From the NCBI GenBank assembly GCA_946803715.1, contig CAMPET010000051.1:237789-277873 (forward strand): a stretch of 40,085 bases of DNA, in the 5' to 3' direction. The DNA comes from Beroe ovata. Lineage: Eukaryota > Ctenophora > Nuda > Beroida > Beroidae. Positions 30,588-40,085 of the stretch are shown one piece after another (within the stretch, counting starts at the first letter, position 1; each line of letters begins with the position of its first letter). Under the pieces are notes generated by a model. That model had not been told where the DNA came from, ran no database searches, and saw only the letters and a list, made by a program, of their open reading frames with translations. A program made the position numbers and the translations under genes.

Positions 30588-33500
30588 GAGTACCCTCAAG
30601 TCGTGAGATGCCCCCCAGTTTCGACCTCAATCTGACCGACCCGATGGGCAACGCGAGGAGAGGCAGTGACCACGCTCTTCCTCTGGATGAGGAGGAATCA
30701 CGGGGAGGTTGTTGCTATGACAACACCTCGTCCCCTACTACAACAAGGGGAGCAACCCCCGACATAGCAACACCGAGGAACTGCAACAACGAGTCATTTG
30801 CCTCGTGCAGGACAACCCTCCAACCCAGTCCACTATCAGGTAACATGGTAAACAGGGTGAACAGGGAGAACAGGGGGAATGATTACTAATTAGTGGCGTT
30901 ACGAGGGGAGTAATGCAGAAGTGAGTCCTCTATTAGGTAACATAACAGGGTAAACTGAGGGGGTAATGCAGAAGTGAGTCCTCTATCAGGTATCATAACA
31001 GGGTGAACAGGGGAGAATGATTACTAATTAGTGGTGAGGGGAGTAATGCAGAAGTGAGTCCTCTATCAGGTAACAGGGTAAACAGGGTGAACAGGGAGAA
31101 TGATAACTAATTAGTGGGGTTACGAGGAGGGGTAATGCAGAAGTGACTGATATATTTGTAGAATGTAGGGAATATGTCCAGACACTCGAGCAGAGTCCTG
31201 ACGTGTTGTATAATATGTGTCGTCAGGAATATATTTATCCTAATAGGTAGGTTCCACGAGTGTTTAACTTGTCAAAGTGGCATGTGATGACGTTATGCGA
31301 AGTATGCGAAATCTGCCCCATGCAGATGGAGTTCATGCCTCACAGTAATATAATCTGCTCAACGTGACAATATAACTGGAATATATTATGCCAAGCCAAT
31401 GGATAATTACGTTTCATTTCCAACTTTGAACAATGAACGTGAAACATTATAACACAGAATTCCGGAAATTTATTCCAACGTGAATAGATTCAAACTTTAC
31501 TTTTGCTGATAGGAATTCAATTGGTTTGCGTCACCGAGTTTCATATTGGAAGCGACAATGAGAGTCAGAGTGTTCAGTGGGACAGTCTCACACCGCCACC
31601 CTGCATACCTTATTGTACACTGTACTTCACTGTACACTGTACAGCTGTTTCACCACACTTTACTCATGACACCCACCCTCTCACTCTACACTTGACACCC
31701 CACTTCCTCATGACACCTCCCATCCACGAGTAATGATGACACCCACTGATATAGCAAAATCAGCACATTGACTCCCCTCTCCCAGAATCGGTGGCGGCCG
31801 AAGAGGTGGTGGACACGCCCACACTACCACACAGAAACCCAGATTCCCGACTCGATAATTCTCCAGAGGTACCAGCTGAACAATCATGACATCTGGATAT
31901 TGTTATCTGTATCAAATTTATATCGGCTATTTCTGCAGAAATACCACTTTTCACGGAGTGCTAGCACCTAGTGGTAGTATGAGTCACTGTTATGTTGTTG
32001 CAGTGTGATGAAGAAGCACTTGCTATGATGGTTATAAAAGATCTGGACACTGGCCAATCGACAACGATGGATAAGATGGCTGAGCTTCTCAAAGGTAGCT
32101 TCCCACTCACGCGCATGATCATTGAGTTTAAAAACAGATTTTAAACAAGCATGTGAGTGATGAGAGAATTATATTTAACTATTTTGAGTCACGGGCTTAT
32201 TGGACAAGATAATTCTCACGAGGTTTTCGAAACTGACCAGTGTAAGAAAAATACCAAGATTCTCAATGATTATCGAGTATTCGTGAAACCATTTCATATG
32301 ACAAGACTTTGATAGACTAGTATCCTATTGATCCTTGTCACGATCGACGATCACTGACGTGATATCCCGATCATGGTCATGATATCGTGAGCTATCCCGA
32401 CAGATGCGGATCCGCTGTCGAAACACCTGACGGAGGTGTACGGCTACTCGGCAAGTCACGAGAGTGACAGTGACAACAGCTCCTACATGCAGGGATCACG
32501 GGGAACTATCGCTACCTTAGAGGTAAGCGAGGTCGCATACCTTCCTAGCATACCTTCCTAGCTGTATAGCAGTGACCTGCTGCGGGTTACACCCTCCTAG
32601 CCGTTACAGATAGATGGGACCCTAGATAGTGTGTACGAGGGTAAAATCCTATAGGGTCTGATAGGTACAGATACACTATGTGCTCATTGCTCAAGTGATG
32701 AGCTGTAATTCAGGGCGGACTTCCATGTCCCCAAACCCGTGAATAATATATCGTGTCATTGATTGGTAGTGGGTAATCATTACATTTGGCAATAATAGAC
32801 TGAACAGAGTCGTAAAATACAGAGTCTAATTAAGCTGTTGTTGACATACTGCATTGTCAACAGGAGGATCACACATCGCAGAACCCGGAGGAAACTCCTA
32901 AATCCCGGACAAAACTGAAGACTTTCGCTAAGAAGGGCGTGAAAGGGATGAAGGGAATGTCAAAAAGTGTGAAGAACTTGTCGAAGAATGTGCGAGTGTC
33001 GAAGAAGGAGAATGAAAGCGCTGCCGAATGGGAGGTACAGAGTGGTGACATCACAGTGTACCCTAACTCGTCTTATAAGAACTACAAATCCGAGAATGAG
33101 AAGTGAGTGTTTTCTGGGATTCATGATTACTTACCAAGTTAGTAATTATGAAGTGTGAGAAGTGAACAATGAACATCATTGATACGTTCCTATCTTTCTA
33201 TATTGTATAAGTCTGAAGCCTGATGGCTAAAATCCTGATCTTGTTTTACACAGGTTTAACGTTATCGAGCTGCAATCAATCAACAAGGCGCACGTGAAAG
33301 CTATCTGGGTGATGTCCATGTCACCTGGGGGCAAGGTTCTCGCAAGTGCTGGGGATGATAAAAACATCAACATCTGGGTGTTGAAATCTGTGTGGAATAC
33401 ATTCGTGGAGAAGTATTATCTCAAGGTGAGAGCTTGATGCGATTGTTAGCCGTGTGTCTTTATTGATATCAGTGATAATGTTCCCACTGATTGATGTCTA

Positions 33501-33859
33501 AAGTCTATAATGTGGATAATTATGAGCTAATAGGGATGTGGAGTAATTTATCCCACGGAAATTAAACCCAAATCAACAAGTCATTGATCCTTCACTCCAG
33601 TACTGCCCTCATGATATCCCAGAGGGGTGCATGTGTAACACAATTGAACTCACGTGACATAATAACGTGTCTGCAGAACAAGAATGACGTGCCCCCGGAA
33701 CGTAATGAGAACGATAAGGACGGCTACTTCGAGTCCGTTCCGTTCCGAGTGTTCCGCGGTTCGGAGGGTCCCATCATTGACCTGAACTGGAGCAAGAAGA
33801 TGTACTTCCTGCTGTCAGCCGGGACTGACAGAAACGTCAGACTCTGGCATATCGCCCGG
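30588..33859 (+). CDS. WDR44: WDR44-like protein, exons 3-9 (first copy of exons 7-9)
   Basis: Rab11-effector WD-repeat protein linked to endosomal recycling and ER tubules. Exons: 30588-30839, 31786-31868, 32004-32094, 32404-32522, 32864-33102, 33254-33425 and 33677-33859; all GT-AG with matching phases. Exon 5 reads CDEEALAMMVIKDLDTG, aligned with vertebrate DEEILASVMIKNLDTGEE. Exon 6 reads DPLSKHLTEVYGYSASHESD, aligned with NPLTLYIMRLTSEYASNDSE. Exon 7 is a Lys-rich basic segment (FAKKGVKGMKGMSKSVKNLS). Exon 8 carries the first WD repeat (HVKAIWVMSMSPGGKVLASA, NINIWVLK). Exon 9 carries the next (IIDLNWSKKMYFLLSAGTDR, NVRLWHIAR). Exon 3 is Ser/Thr-rich and weakly conserved; exon 4 is short and supported by phase only. 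Order and content fit WDR44 closely. Confidence 0.9.
30826..31150. repeat. tandem repeat that copies the exon-3 donor site
   Basis: About four irregular units, each carrying CTATCAGGTAAC-like sequence, AGGGTGAACAGGG, GATTACTAATTAGTGG and GTAATGCAGAAGTGAGTCCT. The first unit begins inside the end of WDR44 exon 3 and contains the splice donor at 30839/30840. The following units lie in the intron and repeat that donor context. Confidence 0.85.
30840..31785. other. WDR44 intron 3
   Basis: Apart from the tandem repeat at its start, the intron holds short TGTACACTGTAC words (31613-31645) and CA/CT-rich tracts before the acceptor TCTCCCAG. No further gene is supported. Confidence 0.5.
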
Positions 33860-36259
33860 GTAGGTTACACGTCGTAACAGTGATCTCAAAACATTAGGAG
33901 ATATTTGATAGACTACCTCTATAATAGTATCGCGCGCAGATATCACACTCCATAACGAAGTACAAACCAACCTGTCTAGGAGTATATTTCTGATGTGCAC
34001 AATATCGCAGCGCAGAGAAAAGCCCCCATGACCAACATGCCCCTGCCCTTCTTTGCTGTCACTTTTCATTCACTGCGCTTCTCTTTCTGACATCACTTGC
34101 ACTTTTCTTCCTTGACAACACTTTCTTCCTGACACCACTTTTCTTGACACCAGTTACCCTGACAGCACTTTCGCTCTTCACACCAATTCCCTACTGACAA
34201 GTCACTTTCCCTGACACCAGTCTCCTTTTGAGAGCTCAGTACAACTTTTCTTGACACCAGTTCCCTTGACATCAGTTCCCTTGACATCAGTTCCCTTATT
34301 AACACCGGTTCTGGCAGTCCCCTTGACGACACCTCATAATCCCACCTCTTCTGACATCCCATGNCTACATGCAGGGATCACGGGGAACTATCGCTACTCT
34401 AGAGGTGAGCGAGGTTGCATACCTTCCTAGCTGTATAGCAGAGTACTGCTGCAGGTTACACCCTCCTAGCCGTTACAGAGAGGTGGACCCTAGATAGTGT
34501 GCACGAGGGTAAAATCCTATAGGGTACAGATACACTATTATGTGCTCATTGCTCAAGTGATGAGCAGACTTCAGGGAGGGCCCCATGTCCCCAAACCCGT
34601 GAATAATATACCGTGTCATTGATTGGGAGTGGGTAATGAATACGTTTGGCAGTAACAGACTGAACATAATCCAGCTGTTGTTGACATACTGTATTGTCAA
34701 CAGGAGGATCACACATCGCAGAACCCGGAGGAAACTCCTAAATCCCGGACAAAACTGAAGACTTTCGCTAAGAAGGGCGTGAAAGGGATGAAGGGAATGT
34801 CAAAAAGTGTGAAGAACTTGTCGAAGAATGTGCGAGTGTCGAAGAAGGAGAATGAAAGCGCTGCCGAATGGGAGGTACAGAGTGGTGACATCACAGTGTA
34901 CCCTAACTCGTCTTATAAGAACTACAAATCCGAGAATGAGAAGTGAGTGTTTTCTGGGATTCATAATTACCAAGTTAGTAATTATGAAGTTAGTAATTAT
35001 GAAGTTAGTTAATTATGAAGTTAGTAATTGTGAAGTGTGAGAAGTGAACAATGAACATCAATGATACTTTCCTATCTTTGTATAAGTCTGAAAGCTAATG
35101 GCTAAAATCCTGATCTTGTTTTACACAGGTTTAACATTATCGAGCTGCAATCAATCAACAAGGCGCACGTGAAAGCTATCTGGGTGATGTCCATGTCACC
35201 TGGGGGCAAGGTTCTCGCAAGTGCTGGGGATGATAAAAACATCAACATCTGGGTGTTGAAATCTGTGTGGAATACATTCGTGGAGAAGTATTATCTCAAG
35301 GTGAGAGCTTGCTGCTCACGTGTCTTTAGTGATATCAGTGATAATAATGTTCCCTCTGATTGATGTCTAAAGTCTATAATGTGGATAATTATGAGCTAAT
35401 AGGGATGTGACGTAATTTATCCCACGGAAATTAAACCCAAATCAACTAGTCATTGATCCTTCACTCCAGTACTGCCCTCATGTTATCCCTGAGGGGTGCA
35501 TGTGTAACACAATTAAACTCACGTGACATAATAACGTGTCTGCAGAACAAGAATGACGTGCCCCCGGAACGTAATGAGAACGATAAGGACGGCTACTTCG
35601 AGTCTGTTCCGTTCCGAGTATTCCGCGGTTCGGAGGGCCCCATCATTGACCTGAACTGGAGCAAGAAGATGTACTTCCTGCTGTCAGCCGGGACTGATAG
35701 AAACGTCAGACTCTGGCATATCGCCCGGGTAGGTCATAACAGTGATCTCAAATCTTTAGGAGATGTTTGATAGACTACCTCTATAATAGTATCGCGCGCA
35801 CATATCCCACTCCACAACAAAGTTCAAACCAATGTGTCTGGAAGGATCTTGCTGGTGTGCACAATATCGAATCGCAGAGGCAAGCCCCCATGACCAACAT
35901 ACCCCCGCTCCCTGCCTCTCCGTACTGCCACTTCTAATTCACTCACTTAACATCACTTCTCCTCCACCACTGTTCACTTGACAGTGCTTCTCTTTCTGAC
36001 ATCAATTGCACTTTTCTTCCTTGACAGCACTTTCTTCCTGACACCACTTTTCATGACACCAGTTACCCTGACAGCACTTTCGTTTTGACACCAATTCCCT
36101 ACTGACATGTCACTTTCCCTGACACCAGTCTCCTTTTGAGAGCACAATACAACTTTTCTCGACACCAGTTCCCTTGACGGCATCAGTTCCCTCATTAACA
36201 CCGGTTCTGGCAGTCCCCTTGACTGCACCTCATAATCCCACCTCTTCTGACATCCCATG
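32483..36259. repeat. 1.9-kb WDR44 block present twice around an N
   Basis: Copy 1 is 32483-34363 and copy 2 is 34365-36259. Both begin CTACATGCAGGGATCACGGG and end CTCTTCTGACATCCCATG, with the single N at 34364 exactly between them. Exon 7 looks identical in both. The other exons show a few silent changes plus one conservative Val-to-Ile (GTT/ATT in exon 8). The introns differ by many substitutions and indels. This pattern fits two alleles placed in series. Confidence 0.95.
34365..35728 (+). CDS. WDR44: WDR44-like, second copy of exons 6 (part) to 9
   Basis: Repeats the end of exon 6 (34365-34404), exon 7 (34704-34942), exon 8 (35129-35300) and exon 9 (35546-35728), with intact splice sites and frame. 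Proteins are the same as in the first copy except one Val/Ile. If the duplication is an assembly artefact, this copy is the one physically joined to exon 10, and the first copy is joined to exons 1-6; only one set belongs in the mRNA model. If real, the cassette of exons 7-9 (phase 0 at both ends) could be translated twice and would add WD blades. Confidence 0.85.
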
Positions 36260-36266
36260 CCCTCAG

Positions 36267-36366
36267 CAAATCCAGATAGCGTGTTTCCCTCACCCTGATG
36301 TGGTGCCAACAGTCGTCTTCCACCCGTTTAGTGATGTGCTTTTCCTTAGTGGGTGCCTTGACGGAC
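36267..36366 (+). CDS. WDR44: WDR44-like, exon 10, cut at contig end
   Basis: After the acceptor GCCCTCAG the frame reads QIQIACFPHPDVVPTVVFHP and FSDVLFLSGCLDG, matching the third WD repeat of WDR44 (CLCCFQHIDFVTAIAFHP, FLSGSLDGKLRLW). It breaks at the N at 36367 in the middle of the repeat. Roughly 350 residues, the rest of the beta-propeller and the C-terminus, are missing; no WD sequence is seen after the N or after 39019. Confidence 0.85.
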
Positions 36367-36367
36367 N

Positions 36368-37587
36368 TTTGAGTATAAGCAAACTTGCACCACTGATGAT
36401 AGTGTTCAGATTCTTGACAAGCGGGTTACTGATCTCTCTAGTGATGTAACTGCGATCAAAGACATGCTCAAAGCCATGTCCACTGCTCAGATAGAACCTT
36501 CATCAGCTGTGACTACCCCCTGTGAATCTTAATGTTGCTAATGTTCCAAGTGCTCTCAATGCTCCAAATGTTGCTAAGGGGTGGGATGACAAAGATAGAG
36601 TAAAGTCTCTACTGGTTGTTCACAAAGATATCAAACTGGAGAGCAAACAGTTGGAGAAATCTGTGACTAGTAAAGGATTGCAAGTGAGTGGTCAATATGT
36701 TAACAAGAAAGGCGATAATGTTTTTGTTTTGCCGTCCCAGTCAGCTAGGGAACAGTTGAAATCTCAGTTGGTTGCATCTGGTATTCCAAGTGATAAGGTC
36801 ACAGAGCCCAAGAATAAGTATCCTGCCATTTCAGTTGTGGGAATACCGAGTCACTTTAACATGGAATCCAAGAATGAGTTTTTGGAGCTAGTAGCAAAAC
36901 AGAATCCAAACATTGCCAGTCTGGCTCAATCAAACAATGCAGTACTGGAAGTTCTAGTAATAAAGCCTGTACGGAATAATCCCAATGTCAAACAGGCAAT
37001 TCTTCGAGTAAGTGACAGTATCAGACATGCAATCAAGAACTCTGGTGATAGGCTATTTTGTGCAATGTCAAGCTGCCGTGTATATGATCAGTTATAATAA
37101 TAATAATAATAATAAAATAAGGTGGTTTATACACAGTAACGAGGAAACATTAAAAAAATGTCGTCCTATGCTCAACTGTGTGAAATAATTTAAAAACTGG
37201 ATGCCACGTCAAATCAAAAAGTTCAAAGTGTTTATGTTAAAATCGAAAGAAACTCCGAGAGTGAACCGTCATGAAAGCTATAATCTATCAAGTAATGTGA
37301 CGTGGATATACATCAAGAGATGTAATAAGTGTCAAGACTTTGGACACTATGCAAAGGAGTGTACTGGTAATACTTTTTGCGGAATTTGTGCATCATCTGA
37401 CCACCAGACGACTGAATGTTCTCACCGAGAAAACACCCCAGATGATGTGAAATGTTGTATAAATTGTAAGAAAGCTGGCCTGTCAGACCACAAGCATCTT
37501 GCTAGTGCAGTATCTTGTCCCATGTATGTGTCAAAGCAAACCAAACTCAAGTCATCCATCTCATACTACAATGCCCCAAAAAACTGA
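36368..37587 (+). pseudogene. LINE ORF1, frameshifted and interrupted
   Basis: The frame starts open at the N (FEYKQTC), runs through a short coiled coil (ILDKRVTDLSSDVTAIKDML), shifts frame near the C5 run at 36516-36520, and continues through an RRM/gag-like region (RVKSLLVVHKDI, LKSQLVASGIPSDKV, YPAISVVGIP, CRVYDQL). After that, stops and a TAA microsatellite intervene. The frame resumes at about 37304 with IKRCNKCQDFGHYAKEC (CCHC), CGICASSDHQTTEC (second CCHC) and CINCKKAG...H...C (third). Joining YDQL to YIKRCNKC would be the normal LINE arrangement, so about 210 bp between 37094 and 37304 look inserted. Nucleic-acid-binding chaperone role by family. Confidence 0.82.
37086..37303. mobile_element. 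~210-bp insertion in LINE ORF1 with (TAA)n edge
   Basis: Starts with a run of about seven TAA units plus AAATAA (about 37094-37120) and ends just before ATATACATCAAGAG. The flanking ORF1 sequence would be continuous without it. A TAA/TTA simple tail at one edge suggests a SINE-like retroposon inserted in the minus orientation. A target duplication could not be fixed with confidence (TATA-like bases at both edges). Confidence 0.45.
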
Positions 37588-39018
37588 CTGCAAAAAAGCC
37601 TGGCACGAAGGGTAAGCTAAATCTACTCATCTGGAATCCACGTAGTATCAACAACAAATGTGACAAGGTCATGGAATTGATTCAGGACAACGAAATTGAT
37701 GTTGCATTTATTTCTGAGACTTGGCTGACTGATATGAGAAATGTGACAACTGCAACGATCAGAACCTATGGCTATGATATAATTCATAATCATAGAAGTG
37801 ATATTCGTGGTGGTGGTTGTGGATTAATTTTCAATTCGACAAAACTGAAAGTCAGAGTCACAAACTTTGAAGTGTCAAATATTTCAACATTTGAGTTCAC
37901 TGCGGGAAAATTAGTGGGCTTATGCCAACTCAAACAAGTACTGTTCATCTGTTTGTATAGGACTGGTCCAATCATAAATAAGTTCTTCACGGATCTAAAT
38001 GATTTGTTAGGAAGAGTTTGTCTCCAATATGAGAATGTGGTTGTTGCTGGAGATTTTAATATTCATATGGAGCGTGTAAGTGGTAACTCCAATAAACTCC
38101 TTGCTATCACAGAATCATATGGCTTCAGACTTCTCAATGACACCCCTACACACAAGGATGGTGGCAGTATTGACCTAGTTTTCTGCAACAGTGATCTATT
38201 CGACCAGTCCTCTGTGAAAGTGGATAATGGCAATGTACTGAGTGATCATTTTCCATGCTTTGTCTCTAGCTATGATATTGTTCTCAGTCAAAAGCCCACT
38301 AGGAATCTCACATTCAGAGACCTCAAGAAAATGGACTTCATCTCTTTTTCCATGGATCTTCAGAACTTCGTATCTCAGTTCTGTCTGGAAGAAACATTTC
38401 AATGTAGTGTCAGTTCATTCTTTGAAGGTCTGGGTGTACTAATTGATGCCTATGCCCCTATCATTACGAAAACTATCTCAGACGTACCACATGCCCCTTG
38501 GTTTGATACTGAGTACAAGAGCCAGAGGTCTATTTGTAGGAAGGCTGAGAGAAAGTGGAGGAAATCTGGTACTGACCAGGCTAGACTACATTATGAGGAC
38601 ATGGTCACTGACACAGAGATCATGCGTCAGTCCAAAAAGACTCAGTACTACTCCATGAAGATCAATGAGAACAAGGGCAATGTGAGAGCGCTGTATAGTG
38701 TATTGAATAAAGAACTCGATAGGAAGAAAGAGTCCCCACTACCGGACACTGAAAACATTGTTCAACTTGCATCAGATTTTAACAATTATTTTAGTGACAA
38801 AATCAAAGCAATAATGGCAAACTTTGATCAACAGAATAGTTACAGAACTGATTCAAGTGTTCATGCAGGTGGCAACGACTATCTCTCTGATTTTAGACCA
38901 TGTTCTGTCAGAGTTGAGAGAAATCATTCAAGATGGGGATATCAAATGTGCACCTACAGATTTCTTGCCAACTGAGGTAGTCAAGGATAACATTGAAATC
39001 TTGTATCCAGTACTCTGT
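37515..39018 (+). pseudogene. LINE ORF2: APE endonuclease and start of RT, frameshifted
   Basis: Overlaps the end of ORF1 by about 70 bp. APE/EEP endonuclease motifs: LLIWNPRSINNK, VAFISETWLTD (catalytic Glu), VVVAGDFNIHME (Asp/Asn), GGSIDLVFCN, VLSDHFPCF (catalytic Asp-His), covering about 37618-38262. A linker with WFDTEYKSQRSICRKAERKW and FNNYFSDKI follows, then the frame changes near 38895-38905 and continues as SELREIIQDGDIKCAPTDFL then PTEVV, the usual lead-in to the reverse transcriptase. The RT core is lost at the N at 39019. No ORF2 product could be complete here. Confidence 0.87.
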
Positions 39019-39019
39019 N

Positions 39020-40085
39020 CTTCCACTCAACCCACTCTGGCACTCCCCCTCATTGTTCACTCTCTCTCTCCTCAGCCCTCCTCGACCCCCTCATTGTTCC
39101 ACTGCTCTCCTCTCTACATCAAATACAACCCACAATATATAGGTACGGAATGGACAGAACTGGGGAAAACATAAGCACACTAAAATAAGCAAACACGAGT
39201 TCGGGAACATAAGCGAAGAGGGTACCACCGTTATGAACAATGAACATTACCATGTGTGTTCAGAAGAACAAAACCACATTATGTGTAAGTGTACAACAAT
39301 GACGACACTATAGCTAGAGTGGCATGGAAAGGTAAGGAGGGTAGATGGAAAAGGATGGTCAATAGGGGATAGCTGAGAAAGAGAGTATGGAGTAAGGGGG
39401 GGGGGTAGAGAAGAGTGGAAGAATCACACACGCACACTGTAGGGAATATTAGATGTAATACGGCAATTAGGGGTCTCTCTCACAATGTAGAGGTTCGTAA
39501 CTAATTGAGGGGAGAGATAATTAACCAATTAGCTGGCACCAAGCCAGATATAAAAGTGAGTCCATTTTGGGATCTCGAGGGTCACCATGACAAATAGGAG
39601 AAACTTAACAAGGTGGCTGATTTGAAACTCACTCTTTCTCTCTGAACGGAGAACTTTACGATTTCAGGGAAAAAAGATGAAATTAGCACACGAGGAGAAT
39701 AATCGAGTTTGGGGAGTTCATCGCAACACTTCCTATTACAAAGTAATACTGGAATCACTGGTGCAAGTATATCAATTGAATCAAACATGAAACACCTGGA
39801 AATAGTAATTCGTAACTCGATATCGAAAAATGACGGGCAATCGTGCTCATGAGTGAAAAATCACATGTGTTTAAGGAAAGATTCGGCGATTTTACCGCCA
39901 GAGACAATTTCTATAGGTACCACTTGAGTGTACTGCGTTTCGTACATAGGATAATTGTAAGTTGGGTTTGGGGGGATTGGGACCAATTAGCCAATTAGTT
40001 AAGCACTATGAGTAGTACATTACATGAATATATTTGTACGCAAAGTATTGGCCACATACACTCACACACTCACACACACACACAC
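39020..40085. other. no gene seen; ends in AC microsatellite
   Basis: A CT-rich start (39020-39115), a G10-type run (about 39396-39405), AT-rich unique DNA and an AC/CTCACA repeat at 40045-40085. No WD-repeat exon or LINE 3' end was recognised. Confidence 0.5.

Larger units (their letters stand above)
36368..39018 (+). mobile_element. non-LTR retrotransposon (LINE), decayed, both ends at N
   Basis: The order ORF1 (coiled coil, RRM-like, CCHC knuckles), then ORF2 (APE-type endonuclease, start of reverse transcriptase) is that of Jockey/CR1/L2-group LINEs, in the plus orientation. The element is bounded by single-N joins at 36367 and 39019, so neither its 5' nor 3' end nor any target duplication can be seen. 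Two frameshifts and an insertion break the reading frames. It may sit in a WDR44 intron or be misplaced by the assembler. Confidence 0.88.

Noticed and set aside
32869-33054. Identical minus-strand 61-codon frames at 32869-33054 and 34709-34894
   Set aside because: Antisense shadow of WDR44 exon 7, duplicated with the block.

Overview
The window is nuclear DNA from an invertebrate animal. It carries spliced genes with GT-AG introns, metazoan signalling and cytoskeletal genes, non-LTR and DNA transposon remnants, and many AC/GT microsatellites. The species cannot be named. The CapZ-beta protein is unusually divergent for such a conserved family, which would fit an early-branching or fast-evolving lineage such as a sponge; that is inference only. 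The assembly is a draft, with two N runs (13212-13506, 29429-29488) inside dinucleotide repeats and single-N contig joins at 6393, 12254, 17328, 34364, 36367 and 39019. Several joins are flanked by near-identical direct or inverted copies, which looks like unmerged alleles of a heterozygous genome.

Left part: repeats (1-1430), then a complete six-exon F-actin capping protein beta gene (CAPZB, minus strand, 2166-4072), a LINE 3' remnant (about 4411-4584) and a LINE ORF1 with a PHD finger cut at an N (5705-6392). Next is a complete six-exon VAV-type Rho guanine-nucleotide exchange factor (plus strand, 7020-10809) with order CH, acidic, DH, PH, C1, SH3, SH2. No C-terminal SH3 is seen.

Middle (10810-19114): intergenic DNA with a perfect 166-bp inverted repeat, minisatellites, a 1.36-kb hAT-like non-autonomous transposon with an 8-bp target duplication, a 463-bp TA-flanked MITE and a roughly 500-bp duplicated block around an N.

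Right part: a WDR44-type Rab11/VAP-linked WD-repeat gene on the plus strand runs from 19115 to 36366. The N-terminal FFAT-like motif, the RAB11-region homology and the first WD repeats can be read; the 3' half is missing beyond the N at 36367. Its 11-kb second intron contains three intact tandem carbohydrate sulfotransferase genes on the opposite strand. They share an almost identical tract of about 150 bp that suggests gene conversion. A block of about 1.9 kb with WDR44 exons is present twice around the N at 34364. A decayed LINE (36368-39018, ORF1 with zinc knuckles and ORF2 with an APE endonuclease) follows directly.

Functionally, CAPZB (actin barbed-end capping), VAV (Rac/Rho activation) and WDR44 (endosome/ER tubule traffic) are ordinary cell-biology genes with no evident operon-like link. 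The sulfotransferases would act in the Golgi on glycans. I found no sign of a novel multi-gene system. The most interesting biology is the nested, converting sulfotransferase cluster, the shortened VAV and the well-bounded transposons.
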